Source of the DNA: Methanocella_A sp964548585
GTDB taxonomy: Archaea; Halobacteriota; Methanocellia; Methanocellales; Methanocellaceae
Length of the DNA: 23,456 nt
NCBI GenBank assembly: GCA_964548585.1
Contig: CAZJRS010000057.1
Span: 1 to 23,456, forward strand
Direction of reading: 5' to 3'
Numbering within the stretch: position 1 is the stretch's first letter; each line of letters opens with the position of its first letter. Below the pieces are notes generated by a model that worked only from the letters and a program-made list of their open reading frames with translations, searched no databases and was not told the DNA's origin. Made by a program: the position numbers and the translations under genes. Below, in pieces: positions 15,339-23,307 of the stretch.

Positions 15339-15369
15339 TCTGAAAAGTATTTAGCGTATGCTTTTCAGA
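15339..15369 (+). promoter_or_regulatory. 9-bp perfect inverted repeat upstream of nrdD
   Basis: TCTGAAAAG (15339-15347) and CTTTTCAGA (15361-15369) are perfect inverted repeats separated by 13 bases, centred 77 bases before the nrdD ATG. The geometry suits a dimeric regulator's operator or a leader stem-loop. AT-rich promoter-like sequence lies just upstream at about 15260-15310. Confidence 0.5.
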
Positions 15370-15430
15370 CGGTTGGATGTTATGCGGCAGGATGGTCGCA
15401 TGACCAGTTTACTAACGGGGTGATCGGCGG

Positions 15431-17773
15431 ATGGCTTCATTAAATTACAACAGACATGCGGGGGACGGGAATCTTTACATCGTCAAGTCAGACAACCGGG
15501 TAGAGTTGTTCGACGCCAACAAAGTAGTGGTGAGCTTGATCAAGTCAGGCGTACCTTACAGGCTGGCGTGCGACATAGTGGACGATCTGCAATACAGGAT
15601 ACATGATGGCATCACAACGAAGTCACTCCGGACTATCCTGCTCAATATCATAGACCAGAAGGACCCGAACGCTGCGCTGCGATACAAGCAGTCCCACGAG
15701 ATGTACGTCAGGACTTCAAGGGGCACGTTGGAGCCGTTTGACTACCGGATGATCGAGAACTCCCTCATCAAGGAAACGGAACTACCCCAGGAATCAGCCA
15801 GCCACGTGGCCAGAGAAGTAGAGTCGAAGCTGCGTAAGCTCAAAGTAAACTATCTTACTGCCCCATTAATCCGTGAGATTGTAACCGTGCAGCTGCTGGA
15901 AGAAGGCTTTGAAGAAGCCCGCGCCAGGTATACCAGGCTGGGTATGCCCGTATACGACGTCACTCGCCTGATCGAGGAGGGCAGCAGGGAAAACGCCAAT
16001 CTTCACCACAACCCGGAAACCATCCACAAGTTTGCGGGCGACCAGATCTTAAGGGAGTACCTGCTGGTCCAGGTCCTGCCCAGACACATCGCCGACGCCC
16101 ACATGCGAGGCGACATTCACATTCACGATGCAGACTACTTTGCCGTGCGGCCAAACTGTTTACAGCACGACCTCAGCTGGTTCTTCGAGAACGGCTTAAG
16201 AGTCGACGGAACGGGCAAGCACACGTCGGTCGCTGCACCACCGAAGCATGCCATGGTAGCCGCGCTCCACGCAGCCAAGATCCTGGCCTCAGCCCAGACC
16301 AACATGGCCGGCGGCCAGTCGCTGGATAACTTCAACATCTACATGGCACCCTTCTTCACCGGCCTATCGCCGGATGATGTCAAACAGGTAGCACAGGCCT
16401 TCGTCTACGAGATGAACATGCAGTACGTGGCCAGAGGCGGCCAGGTCGTCTTCTCCAACATCGACCTGGAACTGACCATACCAAAGTACCTCGCCAACAA
16501 GCCGGCCATCGGCCCTAAGGGCAAGGTCATGGGCACCTACAAGGACTACCAGGACGAACTGGTCACCTTTACCGATGCGCTGCTTGACGTCTTCCTGGAC
16601 GGAGACGCACTGGGCAAGCCCCACCTGTTCCCCAACACCATCGTCAAGGTCAGGGACTCGGCATTTAAAGACCCGGAGCAGCAGGCGCTCCTCTACAAAG
16701 TCCACCAGCTGTTCTCCAAATACGGCACCCCGTACATCCTCAACATGCTGCCCGACTGGCAGCACGATGCCGTCAACAGCATGGGCTGCAGGACAAGGCT
16801 CAGCGGCGACTGGGCGGACAAGCAAGGCTATGACGACCCGGGCCTGTCGACGATGAGGACCGGCAACCTTCACTATAACACGGTTAACCTGCCGCGCATC
16901 GCGCTCGAAGCGAACGGCGATGATAGCAAGATATTCGAAATCCTGGACAGCAGGCTCGACCTGATCAGGGAATCCCTCGAGATCAAGCACGGCCTAGTCC
17001 ACAAACGGCTATACGATAACAAGATACTGCCGTTCCTCACCCAGAAAGGCAAGCACGGCGAGGACTACTACCGCTTTGCAGACTTGACCCACACAGTTGG
17101 CTTCGTCGGCTTGAACGAGTTTGCGCAGGTGCACACGGGCGGCCCGATCCACGAGGCACGCGATTCATACGACTTCGGCATGGACGTAATCCGGTACATG
17201 AGAGACTGGACAGATTCCATGTCAGAGATCACCGGCTGGAGATGGACGCTTACCCAGGCGCCCGCAGAATCTGCCGCCGGACGATTCGCTAAGCTGGACA
17301 TGAGAGCGTTCGGGTCCAAGGCCATCGTACATGGCGACCGGGAAAAAGGCGGAGTATACTATACCAACAGCTCCCACATGCCGGTCGACGCCAACATACC
17401 GATGTTCGACCGGGCCCGCATGGAAGGCGAATTCCACCCGCACTGCAACGGCGGCCACATCACCCACCTGTTCCTGGGCGAAGGCTCCCCTGACCCGGCC
17501 GGCCTCATGAGCCTGACCGAGAAGCTCTGCCGTAACACCAACATGGGCCTCTTCGACTACACCAGAGACCTGACAACCTGCAGACACTGCGGCAACGTCG
17601 CAGGCGGCCTCCTCAACAGCTGCCCCAGATGCAACGCCAGCGGCAGCGACCTGGAGTACTACTCCCGGATCACCGGCTACTGCCAGCGCATCGGCAGCGG
17701 CGACAGCGCAGGCGGCTGGAACGACGCTAAAATAGCAGAACTAAGGGACAGGAAACGGTATACTGTGGGCTAA
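15431..17773 (+). CDS. nrdD: Anaerobic (class III) ribonucleoside-triphosphate reductase
   Basis: A 780-residue oxygen-sensitive glycyl-radical enzyme that reduces ribonucleoside triphosphates to dNTPs in the cytosol. The N-terminus has an ATP-cone (about 15-95), and residues about 100-175 look like a second cone, so allosteric control by ATP/dATP is expected. Active-site cysteines fit RPNCLQHDL (Cys243) and SMGCRTRL (Cys453). The C-terminus has the zinc site CRHC...CPRC (Cys717, 720, 731, 734) and the glycyl-radical loop SRITGY (Gly749). All key residues are present and the length is normal for a two-cone NrdD. The ATG at 15431 has GGTGAT six bases upstream. The activase NrdG is encoded about 525 bases downstream on the same strand, but a minus-strand gene lies between, so they are separate transcripts. 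Confidence 0.97.
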   Translation: MASLNYNRHAGDGNLYIVKSDNRVELFDANKVVVSLIKSGVPYRLACDIVDDLQYRIHDGITTKSLRTILLNIIDQKDPNAALRYKQSHEMYVRTSRGTLEPFDYRMIENSLIKETELPQESASHVAREVESKLRKLKVNYLTAPLIREIVTVQLLEEGFEEARARYTRLGMPVYDVTRLIEEGSRENANLHHNPETIHKFAGDQILREYLLVQVLPRHIADAHMRGDIHIHDADYFAVRPNCLQHDLSWFFENGLRVDGTGKHTSVAAPPKHAMVAALHAAKILASAQTNMAGGQSLDNFNIYMAPFFTGLSPDDVKQVAQAFVYEMNMQYVARGGQVVFSNIDLELTIPKYLANKPAIGPKGKVMGTYKDYQDELVTFTDALLDVFLDGDALGKPHLFPNTIVKVRDSAFKDPEQQALLYKVHQLFSKYGTPYILNMLPDWQHDAVNSMGCRTRLSGDWADKQGYDDPGLSTMRTGNLHYNTVNLPRIALEANGDDSKIFEILDSRLDLIRESLEIKHGLVHKRLYDNKILPFLTQKGKHGEDYYRFADLTHTVGFVGLNEFAQVHTGGPIHEARDSYDFGMDVIRYMRDWTDSMSEITGWRWTLTQAPAESAAGRFAKLDMRAFGSKAIVHGDREKGGVYYTNSSHMPVDANIPMFDRARMEGEFHPHCNGGHITHLFLGEGSPDPAGLMSLTEKLCRNTNMGLFDYTRDLTTCRHCGNVAGGLLNSCPRCNASGSDLEYYSRITGYCQRIGSGDSAGGWNDAKIAELRDRKRYTVG

Positions 17774-17783
17774 AATAAATAAT

Positions 17784-17804
17784 AAAAACGTTTTTACTCT
17801 TTTT
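17784..17804. terminator. Bidirectional T-rich terminator between convergent genes
   Basis: AAAAACGTTTTT (17784-17795) is a perfect palindrome followed by a second T-run (17800-17804). It lies between the nrdD stop (17773) and the stop of the convergent small membrane gene (17810). T-runs are known archaeal termination signals. Confidence 0.5.
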
Positions 17805-17809
17805 ATCTC

Positions 17810-18130
17810 TTAAAAGACCAGCACAGATTCCAGGAAAACTTCTCTGGCGGCTACTACCATCAAGATGAACCCGATCAGGAACAGTGCTATCAAAAAAACA
17901 CCAGGCGGAACGCCATTCATCATTTCGAGTACCGGTATCCCAATAAGGCACAAACCAGGCACACCCATAGCATAGTCGAGCCTTCGTTTGGTTTTTTCGG
18001 AAAAATGATCGTACACGTGCCGGCTGAAAATCACAAAAGCCAGGCTCGGCACCCCGATGATTAAGGCGACAGTGATGACAAGCGTCTTTAAATCGATACC
18101 TGTAAATAAATTACTTAGGATTTCAATCAT
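17810..18130 (-). CDS. Small three-helix membrane protein, unknown function
   Basis: A 106-residue protein with three likely membrane segments (about residues 17-37, 55-72 and 78-98), separated by a charged loop HVYDHFSEKTKRRLDYAMG. No family is recognised. I start it at ATG 18130 (MIEILSN), with GGGAT three bases upstream; an ATG six codons earlier (18148) has no site. A TATA-like minus-strand gtatattaaaataat lies at about 18150-18166. The gene sits between nrdD and nrdG on the opposite strand, so it interrupts what is often an nrdDG unit in other genomes. There is no direct evidence of a link to nucleotide reduction. Confidence 0.65.
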   Translation of the reverse strand: MIEILSNLFTGIDLKTLVITVALIIGVPSLAFVIFSRHVYDHFSEKTKRRLDYAMGVPGLCLIGIPVLEMMNGVPPGVFLIALFLIGFILMVVAAREVFLESVLVF

Positions 18131-18298
18131 GATATCCCTGCAGTACAAATGATATTATTTTAATATACAGCTGTTTAAAAATAAGTTTCGATCGAAGATT
18201 TTGCCATCAGCAAATCACCAATTCTATAGGCCTGACCACACCGTAGGTTCGTTTACAATACTTTTATGTATCCCGATTAGCCATCTGATATACTAACT

Positions 18299-19060
18299 AT
18301 GGATGTTTACCTCGGAGAGATCATCCCCACATCGACGCTGGACTGGCCGGGAAAGGTAGTGCTGACTATATTCCTGCGAGGCTGCCCGTTCCGCTGTCCC
18401 TACTGCTCTAACCCCCAGTTCATCGAACCTGACTCCGGCGAGCCGGTAGACCTTGAGAAGGTTATCTCAGAGATCGACCGGGCTCGTGCATTCATCGACG
18501 GCATCGTGTTTTCCGGGGGAGAGCCGCTGATGCAGTTTTCTGCATTCAGGGCGATCGCGGCGCATGCCAGGAGCTTCGGCTTACTCATAGGAGTCCAGAC
18601 CAACGGCGCTTACCCCGAGCGAATCGAACAGCTTGTCGCCGGTGGCCTGCTCGATGCGGTCATGCTGGACGTCAAGGCGCGTCCGGCACCCGAAAAGTAC
18701 CTGAAAGCAGCGGGAGTGCCCGACAGAACAGACGTCCCCGACCTGGTATCCCATACCATTAGCGCCTGCAACACGCTTCGCGGATCGAAAAAGCTGGCCT
18801 ACTACGAGGTCCGCACGACGGTATTTCAGGGAATCTCGGACCTGCCCGAAGACATCGCTGCCATTTCATCTGAGATTGCTTGCGACGTATACGTGCTACA
18901 GCAGGGCAGACCGGAGATTGCAATGGATGAAAGCATCAAGCGACTTGAAGCGATACCCAGAGACGAGATCCTTGATCTGGCACGTTACGCCAGGAGCAAC
19001 CGGATCGGAGCCGTAAAAGTCAGAACGAGGGAAATGGGCGACGAGATCGTGATTTCTTAG
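18299..19060 (+). CDS. nrdG: Anaerobic ribonucleotide reductase activating protein (radical SAM)
   Basis: A 253-residue radical SAM enzyme. The [4Fe-4S] motif CPFRCPYC supplies Cys29, Cys33 and Cys36 (CxxxCxxC), followed by SGGEP (72-76) for SAM binding. It starts with GEIIPTSTLDWPGKVVLTIFLRGC, typical of NrdG/PflA-type activases of the archaeal NrdG2 kind. It cleaves SAM to a 5'-deoxyadenosyl radical that abstracts hydrogen from the NrdD glycine (Gly749 here). At 253 residues it is longer than bacterial NrdG (about 150-180). There is no ribosome-binding site before ATG 18299. A TATA-like tttatgta at about 18262-18269 lies about 33 bases upstream, so the mRNA may be leaderless or nearly so. 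The function call rests on motifs plus the nearby nrdD. Confidence 0.9.
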   Translation: MDVYLGEIIPTSTLDWPGKVVLTIFLRGCPFRCPYCSNPQFIEPDSGEPVDLEKVISEIDRARAFIDGIVFSGGEPLMQFSAFRAIAAHARSFGLLIGVQTNGAYPERIEQLVAGGLLDAVMLDVKARPAPEKYLKAAGVPDRTDVPDLVSHTISACNTLRGSKKLAYYEVRTTVFQGISDLPEDIAAISSEIACDVYVLQQGRPEIAMDESIKRLEAIPRDEILDLARYARSNRIGAVKVRTREMGDEIVIS

Positions 19061-19151
19061 ATACTGAACCAGACCCGTGCTACATTTTCATGACCGAATT
19101 TCAGCGCAGCGCAGCGCAGCATTAGTTTTTCTTCGCTTGAACTCAAATCAG

Positions 19152-19751
19152 TTATTTCTTATTCACGGTCGCCGGCTGTGCCCCGTTCGGCTGCGTAGAC
19201 TGCCCGGCCTTCTTCTGGTTCTCCAGGTTTTGACGCTGCTTCTTCTTGCACTCCGTGTTCATGAGCTTCCACAGCTTGTGCTCGATTACTTCTCGCCGGT
19301 AATCCGCATCGTAGCCGATCACCGAGAAGAGGATCAGCCCCGTTACCAGTGCCGCGACCACCAGCAGCAATGCAACAGCGAGATAGATCGGCTGGGTTAG
19401 TAATCCCGCGGAGAACATATATGCCTCTGCTGCGATCACCAGTAACAGTGGGATAAAGAGACAGAAATCAGCGAGCCAGATCATCAGGGGACGGTGTACT
19501 TTGCTCTTCGCCTTGAAGGCCGAGATCATTTCCATGGCAGACAGGCTATCCGGGGTGGTACAGGTTGCGGTAATAAAGGCGGATACGTCCTTGATCTGAT
19601 CTCTGGACAGGGATGTCCCGGCTAGCGCCACCAGCACATAGCCGATCACTGGCAACGAACCGGCAATGCGATCTTCGGTCCGCCTCTCGATGGACGCCCG
19701 TATGGCGTAGACTTTTTTGATCGTGCTCAGGATCATCTCATCGTTGCTCAT
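19152..19751 (-). CDS. Two-helix membrane protein of unknown function, probably leaderless
   Basis: A 199-residue protein starting MSNDEMILSTIKKVYAIRAS. The N-terminal 90 residues are soluble-looking and helical. Two strong membrane segments follow (about residues 92-118 and 122-147), then a basic region and a Lys/Gln/Asn-rich low-complexity tail (KKKQRQNLENQKK...). No family recognised. A frame extension to ATG 19793 exists. I prefer 19751 because the TATA-like minus-strand attatttatac (about 19769-19779) would start transcription essentially at that ATG, giving a leaderless mRNA. The gene is divergent from the UPF0200 operon and converges with nrdG. Confidence 0.6.
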   Translation of the reverse strand: MSNDEMILSTIKKVYAIRASIERRTEDRIAGSLPVIGYVLVALAGTSLSRDQIKDVSAFITATCTTPDSLSAMEMISAFKAKSKVHRPLMIWLADFCLFIPLLLVIAAEAYMFSAGLLTQPIYLAVALLLVVAALVTGLILFSVIGYDADYRREVIEHKLWKLMNTECKKKQRQNLENQKKAGQSTQPNGAQPATVNKK

Positions 19752-19952
19752 GGTAGTCACTAGTCTTCTGTGGTATAAATAATCCCTATTCAAAGAAAAA
19801 TTTTTCGTTTTTATTCCGTCTGATGGCGGAAAAATTTATTGGTTAAGGGCCCGGGGGGAATACAATTGCGTGAGGGCATGTGCGGCTTTTTCACACGACA
19901 CAAGTATTATTATCTTCGAAACCGTAAGACTCCCAGCAGAGGTATTGTTTTC

Positions 19953-20903
19953 ATGAAGGTCATCGCGTTCGTGGGGATGCCGGGAGCAGGCAAGTCCGTG
20001 GCTTCCGACGTCGCCAGTGACATGGGCCTCCCGGTCGTCATTATGGGAGACGTGCTCAGGGAAGAGGTCAAGAGCAGAGGGCTGACGCCTACCGACGAGA
20101 ATACAGGCGCGGTCGCCGGCCAGCTACGCAAGGATGAAGGAATGGATGCCATCGCTAAGCGTTGTATCCCGAAGATCGAGGCGCTGGGCTGCCGGGTCGT
20201 GGTGGTTGACGGTATCAGGGGCATCGCAGAGGTGGAGACTTTTAAGCGGGCGTTCGGAGAACACTTTACGCTGGTCAAGATCGACGCGCCGTTCGAGGTG
20301 AGGCTGGAAAGGCTTAGCAGGCGGGCCCGATCGGATGACATGGGCACGCCGGAGTGGCTGAAAAGGCGGGACGAAAGGGAGCTGTCATGGGGCATGGGAC
20401 TGGCAATCGACGCCGCATCGACGTCAGTGGTCAATCTTGACCCAATCGAGAAGTTCCAGGGAGAGATCCGCTCGGTGATCAGGAGAGAGAGCATCGAGAC
20501 GACGGTATCGACGCTCCTCTTCCCCACCGAATTAGAGGAAAAGGTACGCCAGGCAGTCGATAACGTGTTCCCGGGCATAAATCTCACGCTGATCAAGAAA
20601 GAAGGCTACGTAGACAGGCTGGAAGGCATGGCGCCGGAACTCGACACTCTTCACCACCTGCTGCGCACGCAAAAAATTCTCGATACCGCCCGCAAGTCGA
20701 TGTATTCGGGCAAAAAGGGCAAAGAGATCGAGATTCAGCTCAACAAGCAAACAGCACTTATAGGCTACGTGAACTTCCTCGACCACGACGTGCCGCTGGG
20801 CGGCATAGACGTGACGATCGTCTCCGACGAGCCTGAGCGGATCATCGACTGGCTGGCGCCCCGGACTTCGGAAGGCCGGCCAATAGAGGAGATCAGCCTG
20901 TGA
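19953..20903 (+). CDS. UPF0200/UPF0201 fusion: P-loop nucleotide kinase-like domain plus RNA-binding-like domain
   Basis: A 316-residue two-domain protein. Residues 1 to about 180 form a P-loop kinase-like domain (UPF0200) with MKVIAFVGMPGAGKS (P-loop 8-15), VDGIRG (85-90) and RLERLSRRARSDD (118-129), which resembles the adenylate/dephospho-CoA kinase lid. Residues about 180-316 match UPF0201 (SIETTVSTLLFPTELEEKVRQAVDNVFP... then LHHLLRTQKILDTAR...), annotated by some as a dsRBD-like, exosome-associated domain. From memory, the fusion is known in other euryarchaea and separate genes exist elsewhere; the substrate is not established. The frame is open to ATG 19839, but the fold starts at ATG 19953, which has AGAGGT about 9 bases upstream. 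The stop overlaps the next start in GTGA, the first of two 4-bp overlaps in this operon. Confidence 0.9.
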   Translation: MKVIAFVGMPGAGKSVASDVASDMGLPVVIMGDVLREEVKSRGLTPTDENTGAVAGQLRKDEGMDAIAKRCIPKIEALGCRVVVVDGIRGIAEVETFKRAFGEHFTLVKIDAPFEVRLERLSRRARSDDMGTPEWLKRRDERELSWGMGLAIDAASTSVVNLDPIEKFQGEIRSVIRRESIETTVSTLLFPTELEEKVRQAVDNVFPGINLTLIKKEGYVDRLEGMAPELDTLHHLLRTQKILDTARKSMYSGKKGKEIEIQLNKQTALIGYVNFLDHDVPLGGIDVTIVSDEPERIIDWLAPRTSEGRPIEEISL

Positions 20904-21673
20904 GCAAGCTCAGCTTTTCCGCCTACCGATTAGTAAACTCCCAGTTTTCCTGGGCGTCCGGCCTCGAAGACATGGGCTTCGATGGCTGGGAGATCGTCAG
21001 CGAGGGAAAGCAGAAGATCACACCGGAGACACTGCCGGAAATCAAGAGCATCATCGGCTCGACAAACCTGAAGATATCGGTCCACGGTCCCTTCTCAGAC
21101 TTGAACCTCGCGTCGCTGAACGATCCCATCTGGAACGAGACGATCAGGCAGATCAGGCAATGTGTAGAGCTGTCCGCTGATTTTACCGAGATCGTGGTCG
21201 TCCACCCGGGCGCCCTCTCGCCGCTGGGCAGCCAGATGAAGGATAAAGCCTGGGAGCGCAATGTCGAGGCGCTTCGGTTGTTAGCTGATCATGCAAAGGA
21301 CTACGGCGTCCGCTTATGTCTGGAAAATATGCCAAACATGGAGAAGCTGCTTTGCCGGACGCCGGACGAGCTGTTCGGCATGGTCGAAACGGTAGGCTGC
21401 GACAGCCTTGGCACTACGTTCGATGCGGGTCACTCGAACACTATGAAGAATACCGCCTCGTTTCTCAAAGAGATCCGACGCATCGATCACATTCATATTC
21501 ATGACAATAAAGGGGCATCCGACGAGCACCTGGCAGTCGGCGACGGCACCGCAGACTGGCCGAAAGTCTTCGCCGGCCTAAAAGACTACGAGGGTACCCT
21601 GGTCGTCGAGGGGCGCAGCCTCGAAGAAGGCAGGCGCAGCCTCGAGTTCATAAAGAAGGCGAGTAACAGATGA
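20900..21673 (+). CDS. TIM-barrel sugar phosphate isomerase/epimerase-like (AP endonuclease 2 family) protein
   Basis: A 257-residue xylose isomerase-like TIM barrel. Metal-site candidates fall in the expected order: Glu31 (GWEIVS), His62 (SVHGPF), His102 (VVHPG), Glu142 (LENM), Asp175 and His178 (FDAGHSN), His199/His201 (HIHIHDN) and Glu237 (VVEGR). The GDGTADW segment also fits. The superfamily includes sugar isomerases and endonuclease IV. Short loops and lack of DNA-binding insertions favour a small-molecule isomerase, but the substrate cannot be told. It starts with GTG at 20900, overlapping the preceding stop by 4 bases (GTGA), and its stop overlaps the MFS gene start (ATGA), so translation of all three genes is probably coupled. 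Confidence 0.88.
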   Translation: MSKLSFSAYRLVNSQFSWASGLEDMGFDGWEIVSEGKQKITPETLPEIKSIIGSTNLKISVHGPFSDLNLASLNDPIWNETIRQIRQCVELSADFTEIVVVHPGALSPLGSQMKDKAWERNVEALRLLADHAKDYGVRLCLENMPNMEKLLCRTPDELFGMVETVGCDSLGTTFDAGHSNTMKNTASFLKEIRRIDHIHIHDNKGASDEHLAVGDGTADWPKVFAGLKDYEGTLVVEGRSLEEGRRSLEFIKKASNR

Positions 21674-22875
21674 GTGATAAAGAATTCGACAAGCTCCGGG
21701 TGTTGATCCTTGCCCTGGGCCACATGGTCAACGACCTGTATTCTAACATGATCCCGCCGCTGCTGCCGGTGCTTCGCACGACTTATGAGCTGTCATATGC
21801 TGCGTCGGGCATGATCATGACCGTGTTCACCATCACGTCAAGCATCATCCAGCCCGTCTTCGGGTACTATGCAGACCGTAAAGGCAGACGCTGGCTGGTC
21901 GCGCTCAGTGTACTGTGGACAGGGTTGTTCATGTCGCTGATCGGCATCATAGGATTCCTGAACCTGGACTCCTCGGGCGCCTACATCGTGATACTCGCGC
22001 TGGTAGGACTGTCCGGCTTCGGCTCGGCATCATACCACCCGCAGGCATCCACCATGGTACCCAGGATCAGCGGCAGTCACAAAGGGCTGGGAGTCTCCAT
22101 CTTCTCGGCAGGCGGCAACCTCGGATACGCGATCATGCCGCTCCTCGTGGTGCCTGTGACCAGTTTATGGGGCATCCAGGGTGTACTGGTCCTGTTCATA
22201 CCCGCGCTGATCGCTTCACTACTCCTTCAGCGCTACGCCCCGGAACCGCCATCGTCTTCAGCCGCGCTCAACCTGAAGGAGCTCTGGTCTGACATCGTGG
22301 CAGTGGCAAAACCGCTGTCCGTCGTGACCGGCGTTGTCTGCATGCGGGCATGGCTGTTCTTCGGCCTGATCACCTTCCTGCCACTGTACTTTGCCTACCG
22401 CCAGGAACCCCCTGAAATGGCAAGCCTGCACCTGTTCATCCTGCTCTTCTTCGGGGCGACCGGCAGCCTGATCGGCGGCCACGTATCCGACAAGTACGGG
22501 AGGAAGTTCACCATCGTGATTTCGCTGCTATTCACAGGACCGCTACTGTTCGCCGCCCTATACACTAGTGGGTTAATACAATGGGTACTGATGGCAGCCG
22601 CCGGCATGTCGCTACTGGCATCGTTCTCACCTGCCGTCCTCATCGCCCAGAGCCTGATCCCGAAAAACCAGGGCATCGCCTCGGGCATCATCCTCGGCTT
22701 CGCCATCGGCGTCGGTGGCCTCGGCGTGGTTGTGACCGGAGCCATGTCAGACGCCTTCGGCATCACAGTCGGCATATTCTCACTGGTAATCCTGCCGATA
22801 ATCGGACTGCTGCTGGCATTATTATTGCCGGGGAAGATACGACCCGAGATTGTAGGCGTCAGGTATGCGAAATAG
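21670..22875 (+). CDS. MFS transporter, fosmidomycin-resistance (Fsr)-like
   Basis: A 401-residue membrane protein of normal MFS length, with about 12 predicted helices. GHMVNDLYSNMIPPLLPVL near the N-terminus matches the Fsr-type HxxNDxYxxxLPxLLP signature. ADRKGRRW is the loop 2-3 MFS motif, and GFGSASYHPQAS resembles the Fsr FHPEA motif. SDKYGRKF is the second-half loop motif. Family members export fosmidomycin or other small molecules; the native substrate here is unknown. It starts at ATG 21670, overlapping the TIM-barrel stop by 4 bases, and is the last gene of the operon. The operon arrangement suggests it moves a substrate or product related to the isomerase-like enzyme, but that is an inference. 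Confidence 0.88.
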   Translation: MSDKEFDKLRVLILALGHMVNDLYSNMIPPLLPVLRTTYELSYAASGMIMTVFTITSSIIQPVFGYYADRKGRRWLVALSVLWTGLFMSLIGIIGFLNLDSSGAYIVILALVGLSGFGSASYHPQASTMVPRISGSHKGLGVSIFSAGGNLGYAIMPLLVVPVTSLWGIQGVLVLFIPALIASLLLQRYAPEPPSSSAALNLKELWSDIVAVAKPLSVVTGVVCMRAWLFFGLITFLPLYFAYRQEPPEMASLHLFILLFFGATGSLIGGHVSDKYGRKFTIVISLLFTGPLLFAALYTSGLIQWVLMAAAGMSLLASFSPAVLIAQSLIPKNQGIASGIILGFAIGVGGLGVVVTGAMSDAFGITVGIFSLVILPIIGLLLALLLPGKIRPEIVGVRYAK

Positions 22876-23017
22876 GATTGCCTGGATTCGGAGAGACGGA
22901 TAGACCATCGCTGCGCTGTCCAGAAATAGATTTCCAGTATTGTACAATGAGGGGTGATTAGCCCTTGTCTGGGTTTATGGTGTGTAGCACAAAAACACGA
23001 AAAACTTTTTTAGAGGG

Positions 23018-23166
23018 ACACTAAAACTCAAAAGCCCAAGGTATCACGGCTAAGCTACTAATGGCACAAATACACGATTTAAAACACGAAGGGTCACGAA
23101 GCACACGGTTATTAAAACACGAACAAGTTCCGCCAGGTGACACCAAGACACCAAATCAAAACACAG
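23018..23166 (+). repeat. Left arm of a large imperfect inverted repeat
   Basis: This 149-base arm pairs with 23308-23456. The inner 63 bases match the reverse complement at 60 of 63 positions, including a perfect 40-base block (23104-23143 against 23331-23370). The outer 12 bases, ACACTAAAACTC, also match exactly. The stretch between is more divergent but has conserved blocks such as TATCACGGCTAA. The motif ACACGA recurs several times in the arm and just outside it (near 22995). The 580 bases after the MFS stop hold no gene. Confidence 0.9.
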
Positions 23167-23307
23167 TAGCCCTTACTTACAGGTTGATTATCCGCTGCCA
23201 GTCAATTCTTCAAGGATACCCCTAATAGATAAGGGCATTATCTGGGTAATACTCTGTCACCAACCAAAAGTCCAGTGTCAGTCGAATGATAGCAAATGCT
23301 ATCCTAC

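Noticed and set aside
16364..16990. A 208-codon minus-strand ORF inside nrdD
   Set aside because: Antisense shadow of a strongly conserved enzyme, caused by GC-rich codon use.
19108..19125. Short GCGCA tandem repeat after nrdG
   Set aside because: Only about three units; too short to call a meaningful repeat.
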